Positions 7,921 to 17,852 of a stretch of DNA of 64,000 nucleotides are shown piece after piece (position 1 is the first letter of the stretch; every line of letters begins with the position of its first letter). Made by a program: the position numbers and the translations under genes. Location: the NCBI RefSeq assembly GCF_022631375.1, contig NZ_JALBGC010000002.1, forward strand, positions 372,001-436,000, given 5' to 3'. This DNA is from Hymenobacter cyanobacteriorum (GTDB taxonomy: Bacteria > Bacteroidota > Bacteroidia > Cytophagales > Hymenobacteraceae). The notes below the pieces were generated by a model. The model saw nothing but the letters and a program-made list of their open reading frames with translations, was not told the origin of the DNA and did no database searches.

Positions 7921-10176
7921 CTAGCGGGCTAATTCCTGAAAATAGCGCCGCGCCAGGCGGTCGGCGGCGGGCGGGGCGGCGGGGGTGGGGGCCGGGGTGG
8001 CCAGCAGCTCGGTGAGGGCGCGGGCGGCTGGCGCGCGGCTGGCGGCGCGGGTGGGGCGGCCGGCGCGCACGGCCTGGCTCATTTCACGCAGCGCACGCAG
8101 GGCCGGCAGGAAGAAGCCCGGCCGGGTGAGGGTCGCTCCGGCCAGCACTGCGCCGGCCTGGTCGAGCACCACGGCATCGGCGGGGCGGGTGGGCTGGCCC
8201 TGCTCGGCGGAAGCCAGCCAGCGCAGCGCGGCCCGAATGGCGGGCTGCGGGTTGGGCGCGGGCAGCATCTGCTGGCGCTGGGGCGCAGCGGCTCCGGCCA
8301 GCTCGCCCGTCAGGCGCAGGGTGGCCTCGGGCATGGGCGGCGGGGTGAAACCGGCTTTCTTGACGAAGACGCGGGTTTGCTGCTGCACTTCCTTCAGCAG
8401 GCGCAGGGCGCGGTACTCGTAGGGGCGGGCTGCGGCGAGCTGGCCGGTACGCAGGCGCAGCTCGGCGGCCCACATCTGGTCGAGCACGGCGTGGAGCTTG
8501 GTTTTTACGGCGGGCTCCAGAAAATCAGCAGTTTCCGAATCGTCGTGCTTGTGAATGTAAGGCTCCATCAGGGCATCGGTTTCGGCCGTAGGCGAGGTTT
8601 TGGATGGTGAAACGGGCGGGGCCGCGTGGTCGTGGTCGTCGTGCTCGGGCGCTTCGGCTGTGGTGGTGGCGGGCGCGTCCTCGTCTTCGGCAATGGGCGA
8701 GTGCGGCGCGGGTGCCCCGATGCCGGCCTCTGATTCCTCACCCAGAAATTTGCCGTAGCGCAGGCGCAGGCTCTGCTGGTCGAAGCCCAGGGCGTTGGCC
8801 CGGGCGGCGAAGGTGGCGGCATCAAGCCGGGGCTTTTCGGCCAGCAGCTTGTCGGTATCAATGATAATCTGGCGCTGGCTGCGGAAGTAGGCGGGGGCCA
8901 CCTTCACGCCCATGCCTAGGTCGGGGGCGCTGTCGGCCACGGCGGTGTCCTGCCACTGCACGAGGTAAGAATCGGTGCGGGCCGTGTGGCCGTTGTTGTC
9001 GCGGGCCAGGAGGTAGAAGTACAGCTCGTCGCCGTAAGTCAGCCCCAGCTTGGGCAGGTTCAGCAGGCTGTTCAGGTTGGCCTGCGCCCCGCTCAGGCCC
9101 GCGCTCAAATCGCGCCGCAGCTCGTGGAATTTCACGGCCTCGCCCTGGCCCTGGGCCACGGTGATGACCAGCTCGGCGCGGCTCAGGCCATAATCGTCGC
9201 GCACCGTGGCCCGGATGGAGACCTCCGGCCGCTGGCCCAGCGCTGCCACCAGCGTGTAAGGCTTCGGCGTGGTGATGCGCAGCACCGGCGCCAGGTCGGG
9301 CCGCACGTCGATGGCGTAATCGTCGGACACCGTGCCTGCGTAGCGTAGCCGGTAGAGCGTGGAAGCATTCAGAATCTGCTCGGTGAAATAGGTGCCCGCC
9401 TGCCCGGCTACCGGTCGCAGCTCCAGCCGCCGCGGGCCCAGCTCCAGTACCGGGGCCGCTTGGCCCGCGCCATTGCGCACGCGCACCTGCCAGCGCACCC
9501 GTGCCCCCTGCGGGCACTGGAACGAAGCCTGCACGGGTGCAAATGCGGCCAAACGGGTGTAGGCCGGCGGCGTCACCCGTAGTGCGGTTTCGCTGATTCG
9601 TGGCGGCGTTTGGCCGGGTTTGCTGGGCCTGGCTGGTTCAGAAAAATGCACGGCCACACGGGTTGGCTTTGCCTGATGGGGTATTCCGGCGGGCCACCAC
9701 CATAGCCCTGCCGCCAGCAGCAGCAAACCACCCGTGAGCCAGCCAGCGGGTCGGAAATCAACGGGCAGCACAAGTGAATCGGTGGCGCGCAGTGCTGCCA
9801 GCTGCCGGGCTACGCGCTGCTGCTGCAGGCTTTCCAACAGGTTCAACCCGGTAGCATCGCGCAGCAGCAGGCCGGTGCTGTCCTCCAATTCCGGAAACTG
9901 CCGGTCGAGCCGGGGCGCGGTGGTAGTGGGCGATACCTGCCGCAACGGCCACAGCCGCCAGCCTGCCAGCAGCACACCCAGGCCGCCTAACACTGCCAGC
10001 ACGGGCGCGCCGGCCGGCCAGTGGCGGGCTCCGGCTACGAGCACAACGGCGGCTGCCAGCGCCGGCAGCAACACCGCTACGCCCCGGCGTAGCACAAAGC
10101 GCCGTCCCACCGCCCGCAGCTGCTCCCGGGCACCGGCCACCTCGACACTAGTCACTAAATCAGTCGGCTGTCTCAT
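7921..10176 (-). CDS. DUF4175-like membrane protein
   Basis: A 751-aa protein. Two hydrophobic helices near the N-terminus (about residues 33-48 and 55-72), another at about 150-166, then a long extracytoplasmic region with a beta-rich domain (about 190-400) and a charged, Ala/Pro/His-rich low-complexity stretch (about 480-545). The overall plan matches the DUF4175 family found in Bacteroidota MoxR operons. The start ATG overlaps the stop of the BatA-like gene by ATGA (10176..10173), typical of translational coupling. Biochemical function is unknown. Confidence 0.75.
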   Translation of the reverse strand: MRQPTDLVTSVEVAGAREQLRAVGRRFVLRRGVAVLLPALAAAVVLVAGARHWPAGAPVLAVLGGLGVLLAGWRLWPLRQVSPTTTAPRLDRQFPELEDSTGLLLRDATGLNLLESLQQQRVARQLAALRATDSLVLPVDFRPAGWLTGGLLLLAAGLWWWPAGIPHQAKPTRVAVHFSEPARPSKPGQTPPRISETALRVTPPAYTRLAAFAPVQASFQCPQGARVRWQVRVRNGAGQAAPVLELGPRRLELRPVAGQAGTYFTEQILNASTLYRLRYAGTVSDDYAIDVRPDLAPVLRITTPKPYTLVAALGQRPEVSIRATVRDDYGLSRAELVITVAQGQGEAVKFHELRRDLSAGLSGAQANLNSLLNLPKLGLTYGDELYFYLLARDNNGHTARTDSYLVQWQDTAVADSAPDLGMGVKVAPAYFRSQRQIIIDTDKLLAEKPRLDAATFAARANALGFDQQSLRLRYGKFLGEESEAGIGAPAPHSPIAEDEDAPATTTAEAPEHDDHDHAAPPVSPSKTSPTAETDALMEPYIHKHDDSETADFLEPAVKTKLHAVLDQMWAAELRLRTGQLAAARPYEYRALRLLKEVQQQTRVFVKKAGFTPPPMPEATLRLTGELAGAAAPQRQQMLPAPNPQPAIRAALRWLASAEQGQPTRPADAVVLDQAGAVLAGATLTRPGFFLPALRALREMSQAVRAGRPTRAASRAPAARALTELLATPAPTPAAPPAADRLARRYFQELAR

Positions 10177-11798
10177 AAATTGACTGATTGGGCCAGGGTT
10201 TCCCGACGACGGGCCAGCAGCCGTTCAAGCAAGAGCAGCAGGCCTACCAGCAGCACCAGCCACGGCCGCAAATCGGTTTGGCGGAAAGTTGCTGGCCGGG
10301 CTAGAGTGGAAGCTGGCACGGCAGGGGTTGCCGATACGGCAGGAAGCTGGGCCGGAGCCAGCGCCCGGCGGTCGTGCGCGGCTTCTACTTCCGCCAGCCG
10401 GGTCTGCTGGCTGCCGAAGTTGTCGGTCGGCTCGGGTTGCAGCAGCTCCAGCAGGCGGGCGGGCAGCTGCGGGTCGTCGGCCAGCGTGCTCCAGGCGGGG
10501 TGCAGCCGGGTGTGCAATTGGTACACGTTGCCCCGGCCCAGCGTCTGGCGTGCGAGAATGGCGCGGCCCTGGCCATCGGCCCACACCGTTTCGCCACCCT
10601 GGAAGGCCGCATGGCCGCCTCGGCGAAACACGGCGACGGCCGCCGCGCCCGGCTCGTTGGTGGCCAGATGCGCCGTATCGGCCCTGCCCGGCGCGGCGGC
10701 TTCTACCCAAATGCGGTGCTTGCTGCTGGCCATATCCTCGCGCCAGCCCGGCGGCAGGGGCTCATCCGACAGCCAGAATACCCAATCGGCATGCAGGCCA
10801 TCCGGTCGCGTTTTCACCTGGCGCAGCTGCGGCACAATCGGAAGTGCGCCGCCCGCCGCCCGCAGGCCCGCTTGCAGGTAGCGGGCATCAGCGGCATATT
10901 CCGGGGAGGCGTAAATCTCGATGACCTTCGGCACAACATCGACCCCGATTTGGTCAATGGGCTTTGCGGTTCTGTCGGCCGGCACGATTACCAGATATTC
11001 GCCGCCTTTGCCATCTGGCTGAAAGCGCACCGTGGCCAGCCCGGGCACCCGGAACGGTTGGCCGTTGTGCGCCTCCGGTACCTTTTTTCGTTGATAAGTC
11101 GTCCGGGTTTCGCTGCTGTGGCCCACCAGCAGCTGCAGGCTGTCGCCCACCAATTCGGCCGCACCCACCCACGAGGTGGTCGTGGTATCGGGCAGCGCCT
11201 GCCAGGTCACGGCCGCCGGCAGCAGTGCGTGACTACCGCCGAAGTTGCGCAGCGCCGCACTCGTGACCACGTAAAGCGGCTGGCCCGGGAAAACGGCGGT
11301 AGCCTGCTGCACCCGCGCCCAGGCAAAAGCCTGGCCCGCAGCCAACGCAGCAATAGAATCGGTGGTTGCGCCAGCTTCACCAGCTTTCAGCTGTTGCCAC
11401 GCCTTGCCCGGCACCCGGGGGAAATCGGGGGCCAGCCAGTGCAGCGCGTAGCCCCGGCGGCGCAGCGAGTCGATGGTAGGTTTCAACCCCGCCAACGCGG
11501 GCAGGCTGGCCGCTTCGGGACTCAGCAGCACCACGCCCCGGCTGCTGGACTGCGCCGTGCGCCACACCGGGCCGGCCACCGCCACCGCCAGCACCGCCAG
11601 CAGCGCGGCGCGCAGCAGCAGCAGCCACAACTGCTCCGGCTTCAGGTTGCGCAGGCGGCGGTTGGCGCCCGCGGCCAGCCAGCGCAGGCTGCCCACGGCC
11701 ACCTCGCGGCCGGGCCGGCGGTTCCAGAGATGAATGGCTACCGGCACCAGCAAGCCCGCAAGGGCCAGCAGCGCGGCAGGGTTAAGCAGAGCGAGCAA
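10173..11798 (-). CDS. BatA N-terminal domain membrane protein
   Basis: A 541-aa protein beginning MLALLNPAALLALAGLLVP, which matches the BatA/aerotolerance-regulator N-terminal signature (NP, then IHLWNRRPG). Helices lie at about residues 5-25, 58-80 and near the C-terminus (PWLVLLVGLLLLLERLLARR). The middle has the length of a von Willebrand-like fold but lacks a recognisable DxSxS metal site. The start is a TTG at 11798; family alignment favours it because the signature begins exactly there. It overlaps the next gene by 4 nt. Probably works with the MoxR ATPase and the DUF58 protein in an envelope-associated chaperone-like complex (inference from family context). Confidence 0.8.
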   Translation of the reverse strand: MLALLNPAALLALAGLLVPVAIHLWNRRPGREVAVGSLRWLAAGANRRLRNLKPEQLWLLLLRAALLAVLAVAVAGPVWRTAQSSSRGVVLLSPEAASLPALAGLKPTIDSLRRRGYALHWLAPDFPRVPGKAWQQLKAGEAGATTDSIAALAAGQAFAWARVQQATAVFPGQPLYVVTSAALRNFGGSHALLPAAVTWQALPDTTTTSWVGAAELVGDSLQLLVGHSSETRTTYQRKKVPEAHNGQPFRVPGLATVRFQPDGKGGEYLVIVPADRTAKPIDQIGVDVVPKVIEIYASPEYAADARYLQAGLRAAGGALPIVPQLRQVKTRPDGLHADWVFWLSDEPLPPGWREDMASSKHRIWVEAAAPGRADTAHLATNEPGAAAVAVFRRGGHAAFQGGETVWADGQGRAILARQTLGRGNVYQLHTRLHPAWSTLADDPQLPARLLELLQPEPTDNFGSQQTRLAEVEAAHDRRALAPAQLPAVSATPAVPASTLARPATFRQTDLRPWLVLLVGLLLLLERLLARRRETLAQSVNL

Positions 11799-11802
11799 AG
11801 GG

Positions 11803-11895
11803 AGTTAAAAGTTAAGAGTTAGGAGTTAAGAGTTGCGTTTCGAGGTGGAGCTTGAAGCTTGGGAGGTTTTAACTTTTAACTTCTAACTCTTAACT
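11803..11895. repeat. Palindrome between DUF58 and BatA-like genes (family E)
   Basis: Arms 11803-11834 and 11868-11895 are near-complementary and built from iterated GTTAAGAGTTAGGAGTT words. The right arm contains the TAA stop of the DUF58 gene (11892..11890), and the left arm ends 4 bp from the TTG start of the BatA-like gene. Confidence 0.85.
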
Positions 11896-12768
11896 GAGTC
11901 TGCGCCGCCGCAGAAATTCCCGCATCGCCGCATCCAACGGCTGCGCGGTATCCAGCAAATGGTAGTCGAACCCCTGGCGGCGGGCCTGCTGGGCGGTGAT
12001 GCGCAGCCACTCCTGCAACTGCTGCTGGTAGGCGGCGCGCTGCGGGCCGGCATCGATTTGCAAAGTCTGCCCGGTTTCCAAATCCCGAAACGTGACCGCG
12101 CCCTGGTAGCTGAAGGCCAACTCATTGTGCGCCATTAGGTGCAGCAGCAGCACATCGCCGCTGGTGGCGCGCAGGCGCGTGAGCAGGCTGTTGATTTCAG
12201 TGCCTTCCTCGTACAAGTCGCTCACGCACACGGTAAGGGCGCGCTGTCGGCGGGCCGTGAGCGGGGCCAGCGTTTCGGGCGCGGGAAAGTGGCCGGTGGC
12301 CTCGGCCGTTTCCAGCGCGTGGTAGATGCGGGGCAGCTGGCGGGCATCAGCCCGGGGCGCGAGGTGGCGCAGGCCGCCGGGGCTGAGAATGCTCAGGCCC
12401 ACGGCATCGCCCTGCTGCGTGGCCAGGTAGGCCAGGGCCCCGAGCAGCAGCCGGGCGTAATCGAGCTTGGTGAGGCCGTTGTCGTCGCGGTGGTTCATGC
12501 TGGCGCTGGCATCCAGCAGCAGGTGCACCGTCAGGCTGGTATCAATTTCCGACTCGCGCAAATAATACCGGTCCGAGCGGGCGGCCAGGCGCCAGTCGAG
12601 GCGGCGCAGGTCGTCGCCGGGCTGGTAGGGGCGGTATTGGCTGAACTCCATGCCCGCGCCGTGCCGCCGGCTGGCGTGCGCGCCGTTGAGGAAGCCCTCG
12701 GCCGCTTGCCGGGCGGCGAGAGAAAGGTTGCGCAGGTGGTGCAGATGTTCAGGTGTCAGCAACGGCAT
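11890..12768 (-). CDS. DUF58 domain protein (VWA-like)
   Basis: A 292-aa cytoplasmic protein. The DUF58 core is clear: GMEFSQYRPYQPGDDLRRLD at about residues 39-58, followed by a MIDAS-type motif D86-A-S88-A-S90 that binds a divalent metal in von Willebrand-like folds. DUF58 proteins are the regular partners of MoxR AAA+ ATPases. It lies downstream of moxR on the same strand, separated by a 100-bp palindrome, and its stop codon lies inside the next palindrome. Exact substrate unknown. Confidence 0.9.
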   Translation of the reverse strand: MPLLTPEHLHHLRNLSLAARQAAEGFLNGAHASRRHGAGMEFSQYRPYQPGDDLRRLDWRLAARSDRYYLRESEIDTSLTVHLLLDASASMNHRDDNGLTKLDYARLLLGALAYLATQQGDAVGLSILSPGGLRHLAPRADARQLPRIYHALETAEATGHFPAPETLAPLTARRQRALTVCVSDLYEEGTEINSLLTRLRATSGDVLLLHLMAHNELAFSYQGAVTFRDLETGQTLQIDAGPQRAAYQQQLQEWLRITAQQARRQGFDYHLLDTAQPLDAAMREFLRRRRLS

Positions 12769-12769
12769 T

Positions 12770-12867
12770 TCACGCAGTGTCTCGCAGTGTTAAAATCGCA
12801 GTGTTCCGCAGTGTCGTTCAACGGCCCACCGCGAAGCACTGCGGTCAACACGGCGAAACACGGCGTG
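12770..12867. repeat. Palindrome between moxR and the DUF58 gene (single copy)
   Basis: Imperfect inverted repeat: left arm 12770-12813 is built of CGCAGTGT words, right arm 12828-12867 of their complements (AACACGGCG). It fills the moxR-DUF58 gap almost completely and ends 2 bp from the DUF58 start codon. Confidence 0.75.
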
Positions 12868-12871
12868 AAAA

Positions 12872-13849
<978 letters not shown>

Positions 13850-13852
13850 TGG

Positions 13853-13935
13853 TTAGTTGTCAGTTGCTCGTTGTCAGTTGTCAGGTCGTTCAATTTTAGT
13901 CGGGACTAATAACTGACAACGAGCAACTGACAACT
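13853..13935. repeat. Palindrome between DUF4159 and moxR genes (family F)
   Basis: Arms 13853-13884 and 13912-13935 share 24 perfectly complementary bases, made of iterated GTTGTCAGTTGCTCGTTG words. The left arm ends 4 bp from the moxR start; the right arm ends 4 bp from the DUF4159 stop. Confidence 0.9.
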
Positions 13936-13938
13936 ACA

Positions 13939-14562
13939 TCACGTCAAAGCGTACAGCAAAATATTCACCCCAAACTTGGTGTTATCCTCCGCCAGAAAGC
14001 GCTTGTTGCGGAAGTCGTAGTCCCACTCGCAGCCGTAGTCTTTATTGGAGTACAGTACCCCGATGCGGCCCTTGATTTCCACGGCTTTTAGGTAGTCGTG
14101 CACGAGGTCGTCGCCCCAGCCGTTCAACTCAAATCCGGTGTTGGGCGGACCGTCTTTGAAGGTGAAAAACTGGGAGTAGATGGGGTGGGTTTTGGGGATT
14201 TTCTTCAGGGCATTGGCGCCGAAACACTGGCGCATCTGCTCCTCGAAGGAGCGGGCGAAAAGCCCATCGATGTCGTGGTTGCAGTCGTCGACGAACACGA
14301 AGCCGCCGTTGCGCACGTACTGGATAAAATTCTGTTTTTCAGCGCCCGAGAACTGCACCAGCCGGTGCCCGCTCAAATAGCAGAACGGGTAGTTGAACAG
14401 TTCGGGGCTGTCCAGGGCCACCACTTTTTCCTTGGGGTCGACGGGCACTTTGGTGTATTGCACCAGCGAGTGCAGCAGGTTGGCGGGCATGCGCTCGTCC
14501 ACCGCGTCCCAGTCGCCGGAGTGGTATTTCAGGCGCACAAAAGTGAACGGGGCAGCGGGCAT
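13939..14562 (-). CDS. DUF4159 domain protein, first gene of the MoxR operon
   Basis: A 207-aa protein beginning FTFVRLKYHSGDWDAVDERM, typical of DUF4159. It contains VALDSPELFNYPFCYLSGH and a FVDDCNHD segment, giving a flavodoxin-like or amidotransferase-like fold common in this family. No signal peptide is visible. DUF4159 genes are regularly linked to MoxR/DUF58/BatA clusters in Bacteroidota. A -7 element (TATTTTTG) lies 4 nt before the ATG, so this is probably the operon's first gene with a very short or absent leader. Molecular function unknown. Confidence 0.85.
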   Translation of the reverse strand: MPAAPFTFVRLKYHSGDWDAVDERMPANLLHSLVQYTKVPVDPKEKVVALDSPELFNYPFCYLSGHRLVQFSGAEKQNFIQYVRNGGFVFVDDCNHDIDGLFARSFEEQMRQCFGANALKKIPKTHPIYSQFFTFKDGPPNTGFELNGWGDDLVHDYLKAVEIKGRIGVLYSNKDYGCEWDYDFRNKRFLAEDNTKFGVNILLYALT

Positions 14563-14566
14563 TAAG

Positions 14567-14574
14567 CAAAAATA
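14567..14574 (-). promoter_or_regulatory. Bacteroidota -7 promoter element for the MoxR operon
   Basis: On the minus strand TATTTTTG (14574..14567) matches TAnnTTTG exactly. It is followed by CTTA and the start ATG at 14562, the same 4-nt spacing as at murI. No good TTG -33 box is seen. Confidence 0.5.
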
Positions 14575-14643
14575 GCAGTGGCAGATGAAGCGGCTGCGCA
14601 GTTATAGTCGCAGAAAGCGGCCGGAAAGTTGCGTCGCCCGGCT

Positions 14644-14729
14644 GTCATCCTGAGCGTAGCGAAGGACCTTCTCACGTGTGAACGCGTTGTTCTGACGTGA
14701 GAAGGTCCTTCGCTGCGCTCAGGATGACA
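14644..14729. repeat. Palindrome after the tldE III gene (family A)
   Basis: Arms 14644-14678 (GTCATCCTGAGCG...) and 14694-14729 are nearly perfect complements with a 15-nt loop. This copy reads GAAGGACCTTCTCAC where most copies read GAAGCATCTC, and it has a shorter loop. It could also act as a terminator for the tldDE genes. Confidence 0.9.
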
Positions 14730-14740
14730 AACGAGCTTCC

Positions 14741-16066
14741 CTATATCGCGTCCGACAGGCTCGTGAACGTGAAGTCCCGGATTTTCAGCGGTGGAACCAG
14801 GCAGCCGGCCAGGCGCTGGGGCCGGCCAATGGCTTCGATGTTGTTGAGCATGATAATCGGGCTTTCGTTGAAGCGCAGGTTCTTGATGGGGAATTTGATG
14901 GCCCCGTTTTCGATGTAAAACGTCCCGTCACGCGTGAGGCCGGTGTAGAGCAGCGTCTGCGGGTCGACTTCGCGGATGTACCACAAGCGCGTGACCAAGA
15001 TGCCTTTGGCGGTGCCCTTGATGAGCTCGGCGGTGCTTTGGGTGCCGCCCGTCATGATGAAGCCGCTGGGGAAGGCCGTAGCGGCCACCTTGTTTTTCTC
15101 GGCCCAGAAGCGCGAGTAGTACAGCTGCTTCACCACGCCTTTTTCAATCCAGCTCAGGCGCTTCGTGGGCAAGCCGTCGCCGTCGAAGGCGCTGCCGGGC
15201 ACCTCGGCGTTCATCGGGTCGGAGTAGATGTTCACCCGCTCATCGAACAGCTTTTCGCCCTTGCGGTTGCCGCCGCCTTTCTTGGTCATGAAGCTACGCC
15301 CCTCGTCGGCCGAGCGGGCGTCGAGCCCATACATCAGCCCGCCGAGCAGCGAAAGGTCGCCGCCGTCCATCAGCGCGGCCGGCTCCAGAATCACGGTGTA
15401 CTTGCCCGGCTCGATGGCCTTGGCGTTCACCGAGCCCAGGGCTTTGTCGGCGGCGCGCTGGGTCAGGGCTTTGGCATTGAGCTTGGCGGGGTCCGTCACG
15501 TCGGCAATGGCGTAGCCCGAGCCGCGCCCGTCGGCGGTGCGCACCGTCACCGAAAAGTCGGTGTTGGTGCTCTGCTGATAGGCTTCAAGCCCCTTGGAGT
15601 TGCGCAGGGCCTGGAAGCGGGTGCCGCCGTCGAGGAAGCCGGCGGCGGTGAGGTTCTTGGCGGCGCACAGGGCCATGCTGTCGGCGGCGGCCTGGGCGCG
15701 GGTGGCAGCCGTGAGCAGGGTGGTGGCGGCCGAGGGCGGGCTCACATAGGTTTGCGGGCCGAGCAGGGGCACGTATTCGGGGCTTTCGGGAGCGAGCTTC
15801 GCAATTTCCTCGGCGCGCTGCACGCAGCGTTTCAGGGTAGCATCGTCGAACTCGTTGCAGGTGGCTACGCCGCTGCGCTTGCCAAACCGGCTTTCAACGG
15901 CCAGCGACACGGAGTTTTGCGAGCCGGCCGTGCTCACGCTGTTGCGGGCGTAGCGGATGTTGCCGGTGGTGCGCCCGTTCAGCGACACCGCGCACTCATC
16001 GGCTGTGCTGTAGCTGAGGACCTTTTTCAGTAAAGCCTGGGCTTCGTCTTTGGAGAGAATAGCCAT
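14741..16066 (-). CDS. TldE/PmbA-like metallopeptidase subunit (pair III)
   Basis: A 441-aa TldE-type protein: opening MAILSKDEAQALLKKVL, a central TldD/PmbA core and the C-terminal LKIRDFTFTSLSDAI. TldE subunits lack the HExxxH zinc motif and pair with TldD to form a heterodimeric protease that acts on unfolded or modified peptides. The reading frame stays open upstream to 16240, but the other two TldE copies begin at the same MAILSKDEAQ, so the ATG at 16066 is used. It lies 32 bp downstream of its tldD partner, the only one of the three pairs without a palindrome at that junction. Confidence 0.9.
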   Translation of the reverse strand: MAILSKDEAQALLKKVLSYSTADECAVSLNGRTTGNIRYARNSVSTAGSQNSVSLAVESRFGKRSGVATCNEFDDATLKRCVQRAEEIAKLAPESPEYVPLLGPQTYVSPPSAATTLLTAATRAQAAADSMALCAAKNLTAAGFLDGGTRFQALRNSKGLEAYQQSTNTDFSVTVRTADGRGSGYAIADVTDPAKLNAKALTQRAADKALGSVNAKAIEPGKYTVILEPAALMDGGDLSLLGGLMYGLDARSADEGRSFMTKKGGGNRKGEKLFDERVNIYSDPMNAEVPGSAFDGDGLPTKRLSWIEKGVVKQLYYSRFWAEKNKVAATAFPSGFIMTGGTQSTAELIKGTAKGILVTRLWYIREVDPQTLLYTGLTRDGTFYIENGAIKFPIKNLRFNESPIIMLNNIEAIGRPQRLAGCLVPPLKIRDFTFTSLSDAI

Positions 16067-16098
16067 AATGATTTGCAGAAATGTGGGGAAAGGGAAGG

Positions 16099-17748
16099 CT
16101 AAACTTTGCGGGCCGTATTGATGACGTTCACGCCGTTGAAGCGCGTGGTGGCCGAACCGTGGCTCACCGACGACACCTGCGAGGGCTGGCCCTTGCCGTC
16201 GAAGAAGGTGCCGAACAGGCGGTAGTCCGACTGGTCGCACGAGCCCTGGCAGGCGCCCCAGAATTCCTGGGTGTTCGACTGATACGCCACGTCTTCCAGC
16301 GGCTCGGTGATTTTGCCTTTCTCAATCGCGAAGAACAGCTGCCCGCCAAACTGGAAGTTGAAGCGCTGTTGGTCGATGCTGAACGAGCCGGCGCCGGCGA
16401 TGTAAATGCCTTTGTCCACGCCCTTCACCATTTCGTCGGGGCTCATTTTGGCGGTGCCGGGGCGCAGGCTCACGTTGGGCATGCGCTGGAACTGCACGTC
16501 TTCCCAACTCTGGGCATAGGCGCAGCCGTCCGACTCCTTCTGGCCCACAATGTGCGCTTGGTCCCTGATTTTCTGGTAGTTCACCAGCTTGCCTTCCTTG
16601 ATGAGGTCCCACTCGCGGGTTTTCACGCCCTCGTCGTCGTAGCCCACGTTGCCCACCGAGCCGGGCTGCAGCTTGTCGGCCACGATGTTCACGGCTTTGG
16701 AACCGTAGGGCAGGTTTTTGGCCTTCCACTCCAGCGTGGCGAAGCTGGTGCCCGCGAAGTTGGCCTCGTAGCCCAGCACGCGGTCCAGTTCCGTGGGGTG
16801 GCCCACCGATTCGTGAATCGTGAGGCCCAGATGGCCGGGGTCGAGCACCAAATCGTACTTGCCGGGCGTCACCGATTTCATCGTCAGCTTGGCTTTCGCC
16901 TGCTTGCCGGCCAGCGCCGCGTCGGCCAGCATGTCGTAGCGCAGCTTGTAGCCGATGGTATCGGTGCCCTGCGGCCCGCGCACCTGCTCGGCCGCGCTGG
17001 GCGTGAGGTACTCAAAGCCCAGCCCCACCGGCGCGCTCAGCGACTCGCGCGAGCGGAATTTGCCCGACTTCGTATCCACGGCCGTGGCCGAAAACGTGGG
17101 CCAGAGCCGGTGAATGTCCTGGTCGATGTAGGAGCCGTCGGTGCTGGCGAAATATTTCTGCTCGTTTACCTGAAACAGGGCCGAGTTGATGTAGTTGGCG
17201 CCCGCATCGAGCGCGGCGGCGTTGGCGGTCAGCAGCAAATCCACTTTCTGCTTGATGGGTACCTCGAAGGCGCTTTGCTGGATGGGCGTTTTCCAGCTAA
17301 CCTCTCCGTAGCCGGTTTGGGGCGCCAGCTGCACGGGCTCCTTCATCACCAGGCGGTTGGCTTTGGCGATGCTCACGGCCTCGCGGGCGGTGGCGGCCAG
17401 GTTGGCCTCCGTCACCACGCTCGTGGAGGCGAAGCCCCAGCAGCCCGCTACCAGCACCCGAATGCCTACGCCGTAGCTCTCGGTGCTTACGATGTTCTGC
17501 ACCTGCTTCTCACGGGTGAACACGTACTGGTTCAGCGAGCGGCCGATGCGGACGTCGGCGTAGTCGGCCCCGGCGGCTTTGGCGGCGTTCAGGGCCGCGT
17601 CGGCCAGGCGTTTTTTCACGATGACATCGGCGCCCGGCTCCAGCAGGCGGGCGGGGTCGACGGGCGTGTGGCCGAAGCCCGGCAGGCTCGGCAGAAACAG
17701 GGCACCGGCGGCGAGGCCGGTGAGGCCCACAAAATCGCGTCTTTTCAT
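16099..17748 (-). CDS. TldD-like zinc metallopeptidase, Tat-exported (pair III)
   Basis: A 549-aa TldD family protein. The N-terminus MKRRDFVGLTGLAAGALFLP is a Tat-type signal, placing the enzyme in the periplasm, unlike E. coli TldD. The catalytic HExxxH motif is intact (H312-E313-S-V-G-H317), followed by ELDRVLGYEANFAGTSF. It is paired with the tldE gene 32 bp downstream. It is clearly paralogous to the TldD proteins at 20742-22394 and 23987-25639 but is the most diverged of the three (for example SDGCAYAQSW where the others have SDGCCY). Confidence 0.92.
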   Translation of the reverse strand: MKRRDFVGLTGLAAGALFLPSLPGFGHTPVDPARLLEPGADVIVKKRLADAALNAAKAAGADYADVRIGRSLNQYVFTREKQVQNIVSTESYGVGIRVLVAGCWGFASTSVVTEANLAATAREAVSIAKANRLVMKEPVQLAPQTGYGEVSWKTPIQQSAFEVPIKQKVDLLLTANAAALDAGANYINSALFQVNEQKYFASTDGSYIDQDIHRLWPTFSATAVDTKSGKFRSRESLSAPVGLGFEYLTPSAAEQVRGPQGTDTIGYKLRYDMLADAALAGKQAKAKLTMKSVTPGKYDLVLDPGHLGLTIHESVGHPTELDRVLGYEANFAGTSFATLEWKAKNLPYGSKAVNIVADKLQPGSVGNVGYDDEGVKTREWDLIKEGKLVNYQKIRDQAHIVGQKESDGCAYAQSWEDVQFQRMPNVSLRPGTAKMSPDEMVKGVDKGIYIAGAGSFSIDQQRFNFQFGGQLFFAIEKGKITEPLEDVAYQSNTQEFWGACQGSCDQSDYRLFGTFFDGKGQPSQVSSVSHGSATTRFNGVNVINTARKV

Positions 17749-17767
17749 AGATTGCAGAGAAAAAAGT

Positions 17768-17850
17768 GTAGCGTGGACTCTGCGAGTCCGCGCAGGGTTT
17801 GAAAGTTGAGTAAGCCTTTCGCCAACGCGCGGACTAAAAGTCCACGCTAC
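17768..17850. repeat. Palindrome upstream of tldD III (single copy)
   Basis: Arms 17768-17793 (GTAGCGTGGACTCTGCGAGT...) and 17825-17850 are complementary apart from a few positions, with a 31-nt loop. It fills the gap between tldD III and the upstream gene. Confidence 0.85.
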
Positions 17851-17852
17851 AG

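Noticed and set aside
14644..14729. Family-A palindromes read as ordinary Rho-independent terminators
   Set aside because: Several lie within likely operons or directly before start codons and most lack a T-tract; the arms are too long and too similar to each other. Some may still end transcription secondarily.
16081..17802. A 573-codon plus-strand frame opposite tldD III, and similar ones at 20805-22484 and 24050-25615
   Set aside because: They mirror the three tldD genes, have the same artefactual composition (HVG/AVG-rich) and no domains; the minus-strand frames have intact HExxxH and Tat motifs.
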